Positions 1-8,887 of a stretch of 64,000 bases of DNA are shown here, piece by piece. The notes under the pieces are model-generated. The model ran no database searches. It was given only the letters and a program-made list of their open reading frames with translations, and was not told the DNA's origin. Source of the DNA: Lentisphaera profundi (lineage in GTDB: Bacteria > Verrucomicrobiota > Lentisphaeria > Lentisphaerales > Lentisphaeraceae); the NCBI RefSeq assembly GCF_028728065.1, contig NZ_CP117812.1, positions 2,542,001 to 2,606,000 of the forward strand. Direction: 5' to 3'. The stretch's first letter is position 1. The number at the start of each line of letters is the position of its first letter. The position numbers and the translations under genes are program-made.

Positions 1-1
1 T

Positions 2-1615
2 GTCTGCCTACCTAAAAAAGCGATTCAACCCAATACTGGTGAAGAGTTTGTTTTAATGTATATCGGCTCATCTCTCAAGGATAATAAAGGCGAGACTTAT
101 GCCTATCTTGCTTTTAGTATTAATCCTAGCCATGGCTTCAGTAGCATTATGGAAGTCACATCTCAAACTGGTGAATCTAGCGAAACCTATGCTATCAATA
201 ATGATGGATGGATGATTTCTCATAGTCGCTTTGATGCGGAATTAAGAGAACTTGAGATTTTGGATGAAAAAGCTAAATCCTCTGTATTAGAGGTCAAACT
301 TATCAATGAAGAAGGTCAAGCTTTGACCGTTTTTAAGGATGCCTTTTCCAACCCTGCCACTGCCTATCCCCAAGTCCAGGTGAATTCTGATGGATATCGC
401 GATTATCGCGATTCAGAAGTTGTGGGTTCTTGGACTTACCTTCCCCAATATAACTTTGCTATCACTAGTGAAATAGATAAAGAAGAAGCCTTTCGTTCAC
501 TCTTTATTATTCGTATTATTTTCGGTATCATTTTTGGCTTAGCCAGTCTGCTAGCTATTGGCCTTATTGCCTATGCTCTTTACAGTATCAAGCTCAAGAA
601 AAAAGTTCGTAGTGCTGCTTTAGATGCTGCTAGTGAGTTGGGACAATTTAAAATCATCGAAAAGATCGGTGAGGGTGCCATGGGTGTGGTCTATAAAGCG
701 AAGCATCAACTCATGCAGAGAGAGACTGCCATTAAAGTTCTCAAAAATGAAGTTTGCCGTGATGTTGACCTCATCCAATTCGAAAAAGAAGTCCGCATCA
801 CTTGTCGTTTAACACATCCAAATACTATCTGTATTTATGATTATGGTAAAACTCGTGAAGGTCTATTTTATTATGCCATGGAATATTTAGAAGGTTCGGA
901 CATCCAAGAAATCATAAGCAAAACAGGTCCTATTGCACCTGAACGTGTAGTACATTTTGTTAAACAAATATGTGCCTCTCTAAATGAAGCCCATCAAATG
1001 GGCTTAATTCACCGAGATATAAAAGCCCAGAACATCGTTGTTTGTAATCGCGGTGGAATCTTTGATAGCATTAAAGTTCTTGATTTTGGCCTTGTTCATG
1101 ATGCCAATGATGACAATGGCCATAAAGTATCTGGTACACCGCGCTACATGGCTCCAGAAGCAAGTAGTTCACGCAATGAATTACACGAGAGCGTCGACAC
1201 CTATGCCATCGGGATTTTAATATGTGTAATGCTTACGGGGCAATACCCTTTTGCTTGCGAAGAAAATGTCGAGGATATCCTCAAAGCTCATCGAGAAAAT
1301 GTACCTCTTACACCTTCTGAATTAGTGAAATTTGAAATCCCTAAAGAGCTCGATCCCATCGTCTTGTGGTGCCTAGAAAAAGACCCGAAAAATCGTCCCG
1401 CTAGTGTCGCAGCATTAGCCTCTAAATTAGATGAGCTAGACTTAAGTCCTTGGACACAAGATAAAGCTCAGAAGTGGTGGGCCTTCAATGGTGAATATTT
1501 CCTTTCAAATGATGGCTCGCAACGAAGTTCATCGAGCTCATTCGATCAAACTATTCAATTTGATCGCTTTGACAAAACTATTCAAACTGATTCCTTGTCA
1601 AGTCCTGGAAATTAG
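2..1615 (+). CDS. Cache-domain transmembrane Ser/Thr protein kinase (5' end outside window)
   Basis: The reading frame is open from base 2 with no stop, so the gene starts upstream; the first in-window ATG is at 56. Counting from that ATG, residues 1-145 look like the end of an extracytoplasmic Cache-type sensor, 149-177 form one membrane helix, and 197 onward is a Hanks-type kinase. Visible kinase motifs are the glycine loop GEGAMG (205-210), VAIK-type lysine K227, HRD with D321 and N326, DFG with D343, and a GTPRYMAPE activation segment. The protein probably senses an extracellular ligand and phosphorylates cytoplasmic targets. The Ser-rich tail runs to a TAG directly beside an IS3 end, so the last few residues may come from the insertion. 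Confidence 0.9.
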   Translation, partial: VCLPKKAIQPNTGEEFVLMYIGSSLKDNKGETYAYLAFSINPSHGFSSIMEVTSQTGESSETYAINNDGWMISHSRFDAELRELEILDEKAKSSVLEVKLINEEGQALTVFKDAFSNPATAYPQVQVNSDGYRDYRDSEVVGSWTYLPQYNFAITSEIDKEEAFRSLFIIRIIFGIIFGLASLLAIGLIAYALYSIKLKKKVRSAALDAASELGQFKIIEKIGEGAMGVVYKAKHQLMQRETAIKVLKNEVCRDVDLIQFEKEVRITCRLTHPNTICIYDYGKTREGLFYYAMEYLEGSDIQEIISKTGPIAPERVVHFVKQICASLNEAHQMGLIHRDIKAQNIVVCNRGGIFDSIKVLDFGLVHDANDDNGHKVSGTPRYMAPEASSSRNELHESVDTYAIGILICVMLTGQYPFACEENVEDILKAHRENVPLTPSELVKFEIPKELDPIVLWCLEKDPKNRPASVAALASKLDELDLSPWTQDKAQKWWAFNGEYFLSNDGSQRSSSSSFDQTIQFDRFDKTIQTDSLSSPGN

Positions 1616-1649
1616 TTGTCACTTTTGGTTTTTGTTATTAAATGATCTA

Positions 1650-2492
1650 CTAAGCACATTGCTGTTCATGAACAATACTCGGAAAGGCATAGCCTAAGGC
1701 CATGTGTGGCCGACAATTATTGTACAGATAAATAGCCTGCTTAATAGCTTTTTTAGCATCTTTTAAATTCTTAAATGTATTGCGAAGATGATATTCATAT
1801 TTGAGAATACCATTTACTCTTTCTGCCTTTGAATTTTCATAGCAATGATTTTCTTCAGTTATACTGACAAGTAGGTTTCGGTGCTGTAATATTTTGATAT
1901 AATCATGACAACAGTACTGAGAGCCTCGATCAGAGTGATGGATTGGATACTTACCTTTAGGAAGACTTTTTAGTGCACTGCGCAAAGCTTTCATACAGCC
2001 AATAGCTTCTAAGTTCTCTCCGACGTTATAAGCAATGATTTTTCTAGAGAATGCATCTGTGATCAAAGCTAGGTAAACAAAACTTTTATCTACTCTGACC
2101 TAGGTGATGTCACAGACCCAGGCCTGATTAGGCTCAGTTAAAACCTTATCTTTGATTAAGTTTTTATAGACCTTAAAGCGATGTCTCGAATCAGTTGTAC
2201 GACAGTACTTCTTTTTCTTTTTGATCAATAAACGATTCTCACGAGCTATATCAAATAACCTATCTCTACCGATTTTAATATCATTAGATTCAAAGTTAGA
2301 CTTGAGCAATTTCTGTAGCTTACGTACACCTAGCTCAGACTGGATGCAGCGTTTTTGCTTAATAAGATCTACTACCAATGCTTTATCTATAGATTTCTTA
2401 ATACTATGAGTTCGATCTTTATAGAAGTTTTGACGGCTCATTTTAACATGATGACAAAGTACACTTATGCAGAATTGTTGACCATTCATCAC
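1650..2492 (-). pseudogene. IS3-family transposase OrfB, interrupted by an in-frame amber codon
   Basis: This is the DDE integrase half of an IS3 transposase. Reading on the minus strand, the product has the usual HTH-like start (VKMSRQNFYK) and reaches the first catalytic Asp in WVCDIT. A TAG at 2102-2100 follows, and the same frame then continues with VRVDKSFVYLALITDAFSRKI, the later Asp region (HHSDRGSQY) and a Glu region (SKAERVNGILKYE). Related proteins have a Tyr after DIT, so one base change from TAT or TAC explains the stop. Both halves share one frame, so this is a nonsense mutation and not an indel. The transposase should be inactive unless the amber codon is suppressed. Confidence 0.88.
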
Positions 2493-2869
2493 TCTGACTC
2501 TCTGGATAGCTTCGCAGCGACTTTTTTTTTCATCGCTACTGGATCTGTTATTCCATTTTGATCACAAACGATATCAAAATAAGCTTTATGCATTACTTCG
2601 CTTACAGCCAATTCGGTCACTGTTTTTTCAAGTTCTTTGATCTTGCGTTTTAAGTCTTCGACTTCATTTCTATCGTTTTCACTTTCCACTCTAATCACCC
2701 TTGGTAATAGATCAGTTCGTCCATACTTCTTAACCCAATCCCTCACGGTGCTTGATCCCGCTATACCATAAGCCTTACTTGCCTCATGGGGGCTCGGAAA
2801 TTTCCCTTTTGATAGCTCAGAAACTACTTTTTGTTTAAATGACTCACTATATCTGATTGTGTCTTTCAT
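2489..2869 (-). CDS. IS3-family transposase OrfA (HTH protein)
   Basis: A 126-residue protein with an N-terminal helix-turn-helix (RYSESFKQKVVSEL..., then the YGIAGSSTVRDWVKKYG recognition region) and a leucine-zipper-like coiled coil at about 70-95 (VEDLKRKIKELEKTVTEL), as in IS3 OrfA proteins. It binds the IS ends and normally makes an OrfAB fusion with orfB. Its last codons contain a run of nine A followed by G (minus strand, about 2530-2521). The orfB frame lies at -1 relative to orfA and is open from this run to the orfB start, so programmed -1 frameshifting is likely. It also overlaps orfB by four bases (GTGA). Confidence 0.85.
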   Translation of the reverse strand: MKDTIRYSESFKQKVVSELSKGKFPSPHEASKAYGIAGSSTVRDWVKKYGRTDLLPRVIRVESENDRNEVEDLKRKIKELEKTVTELAVSEVMHKAYFDIVCDQNGITDPVAMKKKVAAKLSRESE

Positions 2870-2923
2870 TGTTTACTCCGTTATTGGAGTGACAACCTAT
2901 ATCAGGACAAGACACAAGACACT

Positions 2924-3203
2924 GATTCCTGATTCCTGATTCCTGATTCCTGATTCCTGATTCCTGATTCCTGATTCCTGATTCCTGATTCCTGATTCCT
3001 GATTCCTGATTCCTGATTCCTGATTCCTGATTCCTGATTCCTGATTCCTGATTCCTGATTCCTGATTCCTGATTCCTGATTCCTGATTCCTGATTCCTGA
3101 TTCCTGATTCCTGATTCCTGATTCCTGATTCCTGATTCCTGATTCCTGATTCCTGATTCCTGATTCCTGATTCCTGATTCCTGATTCCTGATTCCTGATT
3201 CCT
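2924..3203. repeat. About 40 tandem copies of a 7-bp unit (GATTCCT)
   Basis: The unit GATTCCT repeats head to tail without visible interruption for 280 bp between the IS3 element and trpB. Because 7 is not a multiple of 3, each strand reads as a 7-residue repeat in every frame, giving a spurious minus-strand open frame. It starts about 15 bp outside the proposed IS end and stops about 125 bp before the trpB start. Such arrays vary in copy number by slippage. I see no gene in 2910-3328 apart from this array. Confidence 0.97.
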
Positions 3204-3328
3204 AAGACCCATCAACCAACAACTTTTCCCATTTCTTGATTTCTATTGTGTTTAGCACATAGTGACGAAAACTTAAGTGAGTTTATATTGACTTACTTTT
3301 ATAAATCTTATTAACTCTAGGAAAGATA

Positions 3329-4576
3329 ATGAATCTCTTTGATTACAAAGACGGCCGCGAAGGTTACTTCGGCGAATATGGCGGCTGTTTCATCCCCGAA
3401 ATTCTACACTCCACGGTGACAGAACTTAAAGACTGTTTTAACGAAGCCAAAAATGATCCGAAATTTTGGCAGGAATTTGTTGAGCTCATGCACAACTACT
3501 CCGGACGCCCAACTCCGGTCACTTATCTCAAAAACCTTTCGGAACACCTCGGTGGAGCGCAGATTTACGTTAAGCGCGAAGATCTTAATCATACGGGCTC
3601 ACACAAAATTAATAACGTCATGGGCCAAGGCTTACTCTGTAAACGCTTAGGGAAGAAACGCATTATCGCCGAAACTGGCGCAGGTCAACATGGTTTCGCA
3701 ACTGCTACCATGGCAGCTCGTATGGGCTTTGACTGCAAAATTTATATGGGAGCGGTAGATGTCGCTCGCCAGCGTCCTAATGTCTTCTGGATGGAAAATC
3801 TAGGCGCAGAAGTAATTGCTGTTACAGATGGTCAAAAGACCCTCAAAGATGCCATCAATGAATGTATGCGTGACTGGGTTTCCAATATGGAAGATACTCA
3901 CTACGCTCTCGGTACTGCCTGTGGACCCCACCCTTTCCCTGAGATTGTTTCTTATTTCCAAAGTATTGTTGGCCAAGAAGCTCGTGAGCAATTACTCAGT
4001 CAAGGAGCTAAACTCCCGGATAAAATTTTCGCCTGTGTTGGCGGTGGATCAAATGCCATGGGCATCTTCCAAGGCTTCCTAAATGATGAAAATGTAGAAC
4101 TCATTGGCGTCGAAGCTGGTGGTCATGGACCTGGCATAGGTAAGCATGCCGCTCGTATTGCCTACACAGATGCTACCACAGGAATTGCTCAAGGTTACAA
4201 AACTAAATACCTTCAAAATTCTGATGGCAACATGCTAGATACTCACTCGGTTTCCGCCGGTTTAGATTATATAGGTATTTCTCCTATCTTGGCTCACCTC
4301 TCAGACATCGGTCGTGTACGCTTTGAAGCTGCTACTGATGTTGAAGTGACAGAAACACTAAAATTACTCATGACCATTGAAGGCCTCATTCCTGCTCTAG
4401 AAAGTACACATGCTTTCGTGACCGCAATAAAAGAAGCTAAACAAATGGATAAAGATCAAGTTGTCTTAGTGAACCAATCTGGTCGTGGCGACAAAGATAT
4501 TTTCACTGTGGCTGAAGCATTAAACGATACTAAATGGAAAGATTTCATTAAAGAAAGGGCTGCACTCTATGAGTAA
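3329..4576 (+). CDS. trpB: tryptophan synthase beta subunit
   Basis: TrpB condenses indole with serine to make tryptophan, using PLP, in a complex with TrpA. The 415-residue product has the expected length. HTGSHKINN carries the PLP lysine at K93, ETGAGQHG follows, and the GGGSNAMG phosphate-binding loop lies near residue 240. An AGGAAAG Shine-Dalgarno precedes the ATG by a suitable distance. The gene overlaps trpA by 8 bases, indicating translational coupling. No other trp genes are in the window, so the rest of the pathway must be elsewhere. I see no clear attenuator or leader peptide upstream. Confidence 0.97.
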   Translation: MNLFDYKDGREGYFGEYGGCFIPEILHSTVTELKDCFNEAKNDPKFWQEFVELMHNYSGRPTPVTYLKNLSEHLGGAQIYVKREDLNHTGSHKINNVMGQGLLCKRLGKKRIIAETGAGQHGFATATMAARMGFDCKIYMGAVDVARQRPNVFWMENLGAEVIAVTDGQKTLKDAINECMRDWVSNMEDTHYALGTACGPHPFPEIVSYFQSIVGQEAREQLLSQGAKLPDKIFACVGGGSNAMGIFQGFLNDENVELIGVEAGGHGPGIGKHAARIAYTDATTGIAQGYKTKYLQNSDGNMLDTHSVSAGLDYIGISPILAHLSDIGRVRFEAATDVEVTETLKLLMTIEGLIPALESTHAFVTAIKEAKQMDKDQVVLVNQSGRGDKDIFTVAEALNDTKWKDFIKERAALYE

Positions 4577-5339
4577 TCAACTCGAAACATTCTGTCGCGA
4601 AACCTCTCAAAAAAAAGAGCTTATGCTAATGACACACATTGTCTGTGGCTACCCTTCTTTTGAGGCTAATTGGCGTATGCTCGAACTTATGGATGAACAT
4701 GGTGCAGATATTGTAGAACTTCAATTCCCCTTCTCGGAACCTTCTGCGGATGGACCTCTTTTTGTCAAAGCTAATCAAGCTGCTGTAAAAGCTGGTGTTA
4801 CTGTCAAAGACTGTTTAGAATTCATGAAAAAAGCGAGTTCGCGCTTTAGTTTTAAAATTCTCATGATGGGCTATGTAAATACTGCTTGGAAAATGGGATA
4901 CGAAAAATTCACTGATGCTTTAGTTGAAGCAGGTGCCTGCGGCTTCATCCTCCCCGACCTTCCCGTTGAAGAATGTGCGGAAATCCACGCTATTGCCGAA
5001 ACAAAAGGTCTAGCCCCCATCATGCTCATGACTCCCACCACACCAACTGAGCGACTACATAAAATTGCGGCTTCCGCAACAGGCCTCATCTATGTAGTAG
5101 CCCGTAAAGGTGTCACGGGAACAAAAACTCAAATGTCTACAGATTTAGATGTATTCCTAGGCCGTTGTCGTGAAGCTACAGACCTGCCTCTCGCTGTAGG
5201 CTTTGGCGTTTCATCGAAAGAAGATACCGACTACCTTACTGGCAAAGCTGACATGGCCATTGTTGGCACCGCATCACTACGCGCTTGGGAAAATGGCGGT
5301 GAGCAAGAATTAGGAACTTTCCTCAAAAATCTTAAATGA
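4569..5339 (+). CDS. trpA: tryptophan synthase alpha subunit
   Basis: TrpA cleaves indole-3-glycerol phosphate to indole and glyceraldehyde 3-phosphate; indole is channelled to TrpB. The 256-residue TIM-barrel protein shows the catalytic pair in VELQFPFSEPSADGP: the Glu equivalent to E49 and the Asp of ADGP equivalent to D60. The GVTGTKTQ loop-6 region is also present. The ATG lies inside the end of trpB (8-base overlap), so the two are coupled. FPFSEPSADGP differs slightly from the common IPFSDPxADGP but keeps the key residues. Confidence 0.96.
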   Translation: MSNQLETFCRETSQKKELMLMTHIVCGYPSFEANWRMLELMDEHGADIVELQFPFSEPSADGPLFVKANQAAVKAGVTVKDCLEFMKKASSRFSFKILMMGYVNTAWKMGYEKFTDALVEAGACGFILPDLPVEECAEIHAIAETKGLAPIMLMTPTTPTERLHKIAASATGLIYVVARKGVTGTKTQMSTDLDVFLGRCREATDLPLAVGFGVSSKEDTDYLTGKADMAIVGTASLRAWENGGEQELGTFLKNLK

Positions 5340-5412
5340 TCTAGACACTTAAAAGAGTCGCACTATACTTATTTCACTTTTTATAGAAAAACAATTCAAC
5401 AAGGAGTCCAAC

Positions 5413-5517
5413 ATGGGCCAGCAATTACGTAAAAGAACTAAGCGCGCTGCACGCAAAAGATATGACAAGCGTCAGAGAGAAGCTGTTCGTGAAGCTATCG
5501 CTAAATCAAAAAAATAA
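5413..5517 (+). CDS. 34-residue highly basic protein
   Basis: An AAGGAG Shine-Dalgarno sits 8 bases before ATG 5413, and the frame ends TAA 5515-5517. A strong intrinsic terminator follows within 20 bases. The product is dominated by Lys and Arg (more than a third of residues), with a run beginning MGQQLRKRTKRAARKR and an Ala/Glu-containing helix-like second half. That composition fits a small ribosome- or nucleic-acid-binding protein. I do not recognise the family. The Shine-Dalgarno plus terminator is the main evidence that it is real. It may be transcribed from its own promoter or by read-through from trpBA. Confidence 0.7.
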   Translation: MGQQLRKRTKRAARKRYDKRQREAVREAIAKSKK

Positions 5518-5534
5518 TTTTTGATTTTTCGCCA

Positions 5535-5564
5535 AACCCGCATTTAACATGCGGGTTTTTTTTT
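5535..5564 (+). terminator. intrinsic terminator after the small basic gene
   Basis: A perfect 9-bp stem (AACCCGCAT / ATGCGGGTT) with a 5-base loop runs directly into nine T residues. Confidence 0.93.
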
Positions 5565-5619
5565 GCCTTATTGAAATAATAATCCGCTCTTCACCTATTC
5601 GATTTCACAGGAATTCACT

Positions 5620-6198
5620 ATGAAAAAACTTTTTCTTACTCTAATCATCGCATTAACTATTACTGCATGTAACTCTAGCCCCGTTAAAGTAAGTAGTGAC
5701 TACGATGAATTTGCTGATTTTAGACTGCTTCGTTCCTTCAAATGGTATGAACGCGAAAGTGCCCCTCCAGGTGTTGATGATCTGCTTGATCGTAGGATCA
5801 TTCGCGCCGTAGGCCGTGAATTAAAAGCTGATGGCTATCATGAGGCTCAAGAAGGTGAAGCCGTTCATTTCTTAGTCAATTATGTTGTTGTCGCTAGAGA
5901 AAAGCAGGAAATTCGTAGTGTAACTTCCTACTCAGGTTACTCACCCCATTATTATGGACGTCATTATTACCCTAGTCACCATGCCAGCTCAGTCGAACTC
6001 CGCAATTACCGCCAAGGTACTTTATTTATAGATATCCTCTCTGCCAAAACTAAAAAGTTAATCTGGCGAGGTGTAGGAACTCGACGTATCCCCAATAATG
6101 TTGATCGTTTGCGTCGTAATGAAATTGTTAACGAAACCGTAGAAGAAATAATGAAACACTTCCCACCAGATCCCAAAGACAAGCCCAAGCAAAAATAA
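5620..6198 (+). CDS. DUF4136-type lipoprotein
   Basis: A 192-residue exported protein whose signal peptide ends in a lipobox (ITAC), giving a lipid-modified Cys at residue 17. The rest fits the DUF4136 fold: an opening strand around DYDEFADFRLLRSFKWYE, a middle HFLVNYVVVA strand, and a late ILSAKTKKLIWRG strand. A His/Tyr-rich patch lies at about 108-123. The N-terminal Asn after the lipidated Cys gives no clear sorting information. The function of DUF4136 lipoproteins is not known. The gene is convergent with the radical SAM gene, 19 bases away, with no obvious terminator between. Confidence 0.8.
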   Translation: MKKLFLTLIIALTITACNSSPVKVSSDYDEFADFRLLRSFKWYERESAPPGVDDLLDRRIIRAVGRELKADGYHEAQEGEAVHFLVNYVVVAREKQEIRSVTSYSGYSPHYYGRHYYPSHHASSVELRNYRQGTLFIDILSAKTKKLIWRGVGTRRIPNNVDRLRRNEIVNETVEEIMKHFPPDPKDKPKQK

Positions 6199-6217
6199 GC
6201 GGTTCATACACTGTCCT

Positions 6218-7531
6218 TCACATGGATTGTGCTGATTTCCATAAACTATTAAAATTTGCACGTCTCTTATCAGTGAAGTCTTTTGAATAAAGCCTCTTGA
6301 CTAAATTTCTAAAGCCAAGTCTCAGCTCTTCACGCGTGAAGTTTTTCGGTTCAAACATCAGGTCAAATAAGGTGCACTTATCCCAAGCTTGATCCTCGTG
6401 TAAGCGTCCTTCTCTTTTCAAGCGACGATAAAGTTCAGTCCCAGGAAAGGGTGTAGGAAGTGTGACTTGTACATCGTAAACATTGCATTCATCGGAAAAA
6501 TTATACACCGCATCAAAGATGCTCTCATCATGAGAATCCATGCCAATAATGAAGCAGGCATTAACACGGATGCCTGCTTGCTGAATTCGCAAAACATTTT
6601 CTTGATAACTTGCTAGGCGCCGAGCTTTCCAGTTATTCTTTAATTCGACCCCCTCGAGGCCTGCTATTACAGGACTTTCTAGACCAATCAATAACTCTTT
6701 ACATCCTGAAGCTTTCAATAAACAAAGAAACTCTACGTCGTCTCCCACGGCAATATCTGCTTCCGTAAACCAACGAATTTTCCTCTTGGCAATTTCGGGG
6801 AGAAGGTTTTCCCAAAATTTCTTATTCACAAAACTATTATCATCTGCGAATTCAATAAAGGGCCGAGGCCAAAGCTCACAGATACGATCAATTTCGGCAA
6901 GAATTTTACTGGCGGGTTTTTGTTTGTATTTATCGGTGAGTATAATTGATCCCGCACAAAACTCACAGCTATGCGGGCAACCTCGACTCGTCTGTATAGT
7001 AATGCGATTATATTTTTGCACATCCAATAAATCATAGGCGGGCATGGGTGCATCGGATAGGTCAAACTCTCGGCCGGACGAATCATAAAATTCTTTGAGT
7101 TCATCATTTTGCGCATCTCGCAAAAGTTCTTCCCAATATACCTCACCTTCTCCCATGCATACCGAGTCACAATGAGCCTTCGCTTCATGGGGTCGCGAAG
7201 TCACATGTAAACCTCCCATAACGACTCTTAGTCCATGCTCCTGACATTCAGCTGCTAAAGCATAGGCTTCGAAAGCCTGTGCCGTAAAAGTAGAAATCAC
7301 CACCAAGTCAAAACTTTTAAAAGATAAGTCTCCAAGGACAAACTCCGGCACTTCAAAATATTCTTTTTCGTGTTCTGTAGGAGTCATTCCCGCCAGAGTT
7401 AACAGCCCCAGACTCGGCAAAGAAGCTATGACTTTACTGCGCTCTACAAAACCGGGAAGAGTCAAGCCTTCATTTAATAAGGCTTGATCCTGGACACGAA
7501 TTCCACTCATCGCAACAAACGCTATTTTCAT
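6218..7531 (-). CDS. B12-binding radical SAM protein
   Basis: The N-terminal part (about 1-160) resembles a cobalamin-binding Rossmann domain, and the core has a radical SAM cluster site in TSRGCPHSCEFC (CxxxCxxC). The C-terminal part resembles the extension of B12/radical SAM proteins that modify lipids, tetrapyrroles or peptides. The substrate cannot be told from sequence. I chose the ATG at 7531 because it overlaps the upstream stop as ATGA, the usual mark of coupled genes; an in-frame ATG at 7543 would add four residues. It is the last gene of a three-gene minus-strand cluster with two proteins I cannot identify, which may provide or carry its substrate. Confidence 0.85.
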   Translation of the reverse strand: MKIAFVAMSGIRVQDQALLNEGLTLPGFVERSKVIASLPSLGLLTLAGMTPTEHEKEYFEVPEFVLGDLSFKSFDLVVISTFTAQAFEAYALAAECQEHGLRVVMGGLHVTSRPHEAKAHCDSVCMGEGEVYWEELLRDAQNDELKEFYDSSGREFDLSDAPMPAYDLLDVQKYNRITIQTSRGCPHSCEFCAGSIILTDKYKQKPASKILAEIDRICELWPRPFIEFADDNSFVNKKFWENLLPEIAKRKIRWFTEADIAVGDDVEFLCLLKASGCKELLIGLESPVIAGLEGVELKNNWKARRLASYQENVLRIQQAGIRVNACFIIGMDSHDESIFDAVYNFSDECNVYDVQVTLPTPFPGTELYRRLKREGRLHEDQAWDKCTLFDLMFEPKNFTREELRLGFRNLVKRLYSKDFTDKRRANFNSLWKSAQSM

Positions 7532-8877
7532 GGAATGAGCCATGTTTTCATCAAGACTTTTACTTCATCATTTAATAAGCCGATTCTATCAAATTTCAGG
7601 AGTGATTCATGAAGTTCAATTTTATTTTTTGTAGTAAATGATTTCCCTTCAGTCATCTCTAAAGCATTCCGTACATATTCATTAAAGTCATAATGATGCT
7701 CTTTTAAAAACTCTAAATCACTCTTTAGAAACTGTTTTTTATTCAATACAACTTCCAAGCCCTCAAGCTCTACCCACGATTTCTTTAAATTTATCGCCAT
7801 CCATTGATAAACTATTTCTTTTAACCATGCGGGGTGCTCCTCTCTGAGTTCAGCAAATAAATAAAAACCTTCATCTCGTGTATAAGGAAAAATTAGTGGC
7901 TTCGTCTTATCAAAGTCATGCCTCTCCAAATCTTGAACAAAATTAAGGGCTTCTTGATATTGATCTGTTCGTACTAAAGTAATAAATTTATCATGATTCA
8001 TCAGTTTCTTCTGAAAAAAGGTGAGGCCTATAGCTGATAAAATTAATGCTATTAATACAAAAAACTTACTTACCCTACCCTGCTGATTGATAGGTGGCAT
8101 TTTTACTGAATTTCCTGGAGTTTTTTTGTAAGTAACAAATTGCCACAATGTAATAGGAAGCGAGATGAAAAAGCTCATTATTATTACCCCCATCGCATTT
8201 CCAGTAAATACTCTAAGCACTTCCTGTTCAGGACTTAAAGATGCTCCACTCATTACTCCTACAATTGAAATATATTTGAACATCAAAGATGGATAAGCGA
8301 CAACACAACATGCCGATATTAAAGGTCCATAAAAATTAATTCTTGTACAAACATGTAGGATTCGTCCAAATAAAAGCACACGCCATAGCGCTACTAATGT
8401 TAATAAACTCAAATTGATTTTTACTGCCGTCATCGAAGTACATACCTCTTCCACTGGGAACGCATATAGAAATGCTAAGGGTCCGGTCATCCAGAACAAA
8501 GAAAAAAAGGATCGTAATTCATTGTCCTGTAAATCTAACTTACATGTTCGTGTATTGATTCGAAACCAAGCCATGATCCATAATATCATTAGACTAGAGG
8601 CTACAATCGGGATCAAATAGATTAAAGGATTTTTTAGAATCAACTCTTGATCATATTCTCGCGCGATTCCCGCAAAACAGATAAAAATAAGCCCATACCA
8701 AATACTCGAACTATTTCTAGCTACCTGTAAAATGGCCTGTCGACTGCCGAACAAAAAAAGCAGTATCGTCTTAAAACTTAAGTTATTTATTTTTTCTAAT
8801 GGCCCTGGACCATCATCAGAAAGTGCTCTCTCTAGTTCTTGTGAATGACGTTTTTCTTCACTCACACCCTTAATCAT
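7528..8877 (-). CDS. multi-pass membrane protein of unknown function
   Basis: A 449-residue protein with roughly six hydrophobic segments in the first 300 residues: about 60-72, 85-105, 125-140, 155-172, 190-225 and 232-252, with a further one near 272-290. A soluble helical C-terminal domain of about 150 residues follows and would face one side of the membrane. I recognise no family motif. It ends with the ATGA overlap to the radical SAM gene and starts 10 bases after the preceding gene, so the three are probably co-transcribed. The N-terminus is charged and cytoplasmic-looking, with no signal peptide. Confidence 0.75.
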   Translation of the reverse strand: MIKGVSEEKRHSQELERALSDDGPGPLEKINNLSFKTILLFLFGSRQAILQVARNSSSIWYGLIFICFAGIAREYDQELILKNPLIYLIPIVASSLMILWIMAWFRINTRTCKLDLQDNELRSFFSLFWMTGPLAFLYAFPVEEVCTSMTAVKINLSLLTLVALWRVLLFGRILHVCTRINFYGPLISACCVVAYPSLMFKYISIVGVMSGASLSPEQEVLRVFTGNAMGVIIMSFFISLPITLWQFVTYKKTPGNSVKMPPINQQGRVSKFFVLIALILSAIGLTFFQKKLMNHDKFITLVRTDQYQEALNFVQDLERHDFDKTKPLIFPYTRDEGFYLFAELREEHPAWLKEIVYQWMAINLKKSWVELEGLEVVLNKKQFLKSDLEFLKEHHYDFNEYVRNALEMTEGKSFTTKNKIELHESLLKFDRIGLLNDEVKVLMKTWLIP

Positions 8878-8887
8878 AATTCTTCAT

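Larger units (their letters stand above)
1602..2908 (-). mobile_element. IS3-family insertion sequence (inactive copy)
   Basis: The element holds orfA and a broken orfB on the minus strand. Its ends share imperfect inverted repeats: the left end at 1602-1624 reads GTCCTG, a 7-8 base spacer, then GTTGTCACT or its near equivalent, and the right end at 2888-2908 reads the same on the opposite strand. Exact ends are inferred from this match. I could not find a convincing target-site duplication. The left end overlaps the last codons of the upstream kinase gene. Confidence 0.75.

Noticed and set aside
2847-3215. 122-residue minus-strand open frame with a GIRNQES repeat
   Set aside because: It is only the translation of the 7-bp tandem repeat, which is open in all frames; no Shine-Dalgarno or homology-like sequence.
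3288-3316. TTGACT plus TATTAA as a trpB promoter
   Set aside because: Spacing of 15 and start point only a few bases before the Shine-Dalgarno make it weak.
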